Shown here piece after piece: positions 62,443 through 64,000 of a stretch of DNA of 64,000 nucleotides. The DNA comes from JALZAI01 sp038207565 (GTDB lineage Bacteria; Actinomycetota; Actinomycetes; Mycobacteriales; Jatrophihabitantaceae). The notes below the pieces were generated by a model that worked only from the letters and a program-made list of their open reading frames with translations, did not search any database and had not been told where the DNA came from. Each line of letters begins with the position of its first letter. Positions within the stretch are counted from its first letter, which is position 1. The DNA lies in NCBI GenBank assembly GCA_038207565.1, contig JBBQZQ010000001.1:276054-340053 (forward strand), written 5' to 3'. The translations under genes were made by a program, and so were the position numbers.

Positions 62443-62712
62443 CTACGGCGCGCTGACCAGTCCGGCCCACGACCAGTGCGGGATGTCCAAACCGTCTGGG
62501 ACATCATCTGCGGATCGGTGATAGCGAGACATCGTGATCGGCCCGCCGAGCGCCTCCACCCAGTAGACAGCCGGCTGGTCGGTGTGTTCGGAGTGAAAGC
62601 CGTGGCTGAACGCATGGCTCACCACTTCGTCAGCCAACACCCTGGTATGCCACGCGCCGGCTAGGCGCAGCAAGCCATCGGCACTGCCCGCAGCGTCGTA
62701 CACCGTCTCCAT
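62443..62712 (-). pseudogene. Truncated group II haemoglobin-like gene
   Basis: 89 codons. TVYDAAGSADGLLRLAGAWH, EVVSHAFSHGFHSEHTDQPA and YWVEALGGPITMSRYH match the truncated haemoglobin II family, but after that the helix G-H part (usually YGDET then RMHSGNG) is replaced by unrelated sequence and a stop. About half of the fold is lost. Confidence 0.6.
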
Positions 62713-62920
62713 GACCTCAGGTTCGCATGGCACCCGTTCCGATCGGCGATCGCTCAGCGGAACGCTCCGTGTGCCCGTGAGCGCGCGGAGCCTGGCCAGC
62801 ACGAGACCCTTCCGCGAGACCCGCTCAGCAGGATCGCTGACGGCGTCCAGCAGAGCCCCGGCCAAGACATGATCACTATCGCAAGCGAGATCGTCCGGAA
62901 TGGGCGCTACGGTGCCGGGT

Positions 62921-64000
62921 ATGACAGCGATCGGAACGGATTGGCGGGTGGTCGATGGCGTTGCGACGGCATGGTTTGACGCGCCTTCGCTGATCGAGGG
63001 GGCCGCGCTGGCCGGGCGCATCGTGGAGTTATTGCCCGGGATCGTGGTCGACCTGCGCGCGACAGGCATGCGGGTTCGCCTCGACTCGGACGGGCGCGCC
63101 GGGGCGGTGTCGGCGGCCGCGCGGGATCTCGGGCTGGCCGCAAACCCTGCCGTGCTGCAGCACCTGAGCGTCGTGTTCGAATCCGCGAACCCGTCTGTGG
63201 TGAGGCGGTTCTGGCAGCGCGTGCTCGACTACGCGCCCGGGGAGGACGGCGGTTTGGCGGATCCGTTGCGGCGCGACCCCGCGATACGGATCCGGCCGTC
63301 GACCGAGCCACGGCCGTTGCGAAACCGCATCCACCTCGACGTGGTGCGGGCGGCCGCGGCGGTCGAGCAGGCGGGTCTTGGTGAGGCATCGGGACCGTTC
63401 GGGGTCTGTCACACCGACCCCGAGGGCAACGAGGTCGACCTGGTGCCGGGCGCGGCGCTCGGCGAGGGTATCGGGACAGCCGACTGGCAGGCGGTGTTCA
63501 GCGCGATGGCGTGCTACCGCATCACCTCGCCGACGCAGCAGCGTGACCTGGCCGCCGCAGCAGCGGCGTTGGCCGACGGCACTGGCTTCCCGCTGCTGGT
63601 CGACCTGCGCCATGGGCTCGTGATCATCGACAGCGGTAAGGACCAGTGGGAGAACGACGCGCACGGCCTCGAGCTCGACTTCACCGACCTCGCCGCACAC
63701 CTCCAGACAGCTGCCCGCGAACTCGGGGCCACCGCGGATCCGGGGCTGCCGCGCTTCGCTCAGCTCTTCCTCGACGCCGCCGACGTCGCCGCGGTCCGCG
63801 CGTTCTGGGTCGCGGCCCTTGGATACACCCACGACCGGCGGGCCGGGGTCAGCGACATCCACGATCCGCGGCGGCTGAACCCGGTGCTGGTGTTCCAAGA
63901 GCTCGACGCTTCGGAGACGGAGCGGCGCCGGCAGCGCAACCGCATCCACTTCGAGCTCGCTGTGCCGTCGGACCTCGCGCAGACGCGCCTCGCCACGACC
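62921..64000 (+). CDS. Pterin-carbinolamine dehydratase / VOC fusion, 3' end outside window
   Basis: At least 360 residues, open to the window end. The N-terminus WRVVDGVATAWFDAPSLIEG and AALAGRIVELLPGIVVDLRA resemble a PCD-like domain, followed by two glyoxalase/VOC-type modules (LQHLSVVFESANPSVVRRFW, FGVCHTDPEGNEVDLVPG; then RFAQLFLDAADVAAVRAFWV, GYTHDRRAGVSDIHDP). ATG at 62921 chosen as first good start. VOC proteins bind metal and small substrates; role unknown. Confidence 0.82.
   Translation, partial: MTAIGTDWRVVDGVATAWFDAPSLIEGAALAGRIVELLPGIVVDLRATGMRVRLDSDGRAGAVSAAARDLGLAANPAVLQHLSVVFESANPSVVRRFWQRVLDYAPGEDGGLADPLRRDPAIRIRPSTEPRPLRNRIHLDVVRAAAAVEQAGLGEASGPFGVCHTDPEGNEVDLVPGAALGEGIGTADWQAVFSAMACYRITSPTQQRDLAAAAAALADGTGFPLLVDLRHGLVIIDSGKDQWENDAHGLELDFTDLAAHLQTAARELGATADPGLPRFAQLFLDAADVAAVRAFWVAALGYTHDRRAGVSDIHDPRRLNPVLVFQELDASETERRRQRNRIHFELAVPSDLAQTRLATT

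Overview
This window is high-GC actinobacterial DNA. The evidence is frequent GTG/TTG starts, ATGA/GTGA-coupled genes, probable leaderless starts, and families such as DUF6153, DUF2218, PadR, a c-di-AMP riboswitch ahead of an NlpC/P60 gene, and a group 1h (group 5, high-affinity) [NiFe]-hydrogenase. The genus cannot be named from sequence alone. No rRNA, complete tRNA or CRISPR array was found.

Layout. 1-2.4 kb: an open-ended ArsP/YraQ-type permease, a DUF6153 protein and a DUF305 lipoprotein. 2.8-4.0 kb: a frameshifted ABC-2 permease and a first hypC. 4.5-9.0 kb: a carbohydrate ABC transporter (ATPase facing two permeases and a Tat-lipoprotein binding protein) with a likely operator. 9.0-13.0 kb: gene debris (Opp/Dpp ATPase remnant, tyrosine-integrase remnant), a membrane protein and an MFS transporter.

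13.2-26.4 kb is the core: hhyS-hhyL plus a maturation protease on the + strand. Around them lie five coupled gene sets encoding four MinD/CooC-type ATPases (three with a Cys-X-Cys type motif), at least five tiny one-helix membrane proteins (two of them clear paralogues), a CxxxCWC protein, a PadR regulator, a TPR protein, a biotin-ligase-like protein, a second protease, a NifU C-terminal-domain protein, a DUF1059 protein and a second hypC. hypA/B/D/E/F are not in the window. I infer a hydrogenase-dedicated maturation, membrane-attachment or electron-transfer module, and regard its ATPase plus small-membrane-protein part as the best candidate for an undescribed system.

26.7-33.7 kb: c-di-AMP riboswitch and NlpC/P60 protein, a lipoprotein, a NarL-type two-component system with a broken DUF2218 gene, and an ABC exporter. 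34-37 kb: an IS110 element, a thioredoxin-like protein and an ankyrin protein. 37.5-46 kb: a tight eight-gene-style block of two paralogous lipoproteins, two ABC ATPases, a 1039-residue FtsX/MacB-type permease carrying a DUF11-like domain, and an OmpR/histidine-kinase pair.

46-53.6 kb: a phosphotransferase with a nonsense codon, IS110, a frameshifted HNH nuclease, and an integrase-VapBC block that ends at a 3' half of tRNA-Met (an attachment site). This implies that at least the DNA immediately left of 53.6 kb belongs to an integrated element; its other end is not in the window. 54-64 kb: an ArsR-SRPBCC pair with a palindromic operator on its start codon, an IS110 remnant, assorted small enzymes (DUF1330, proline iminopeptidase-like, PNPOx-like, DHFR-like), a truncated globin-like gene and an open-ended pterin-dehydratase/VOC fusion. 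Palindromic repeats are dispersed in intergenic gaps. Several genes carry one-base lesions; these could be real decay or assembly errors.
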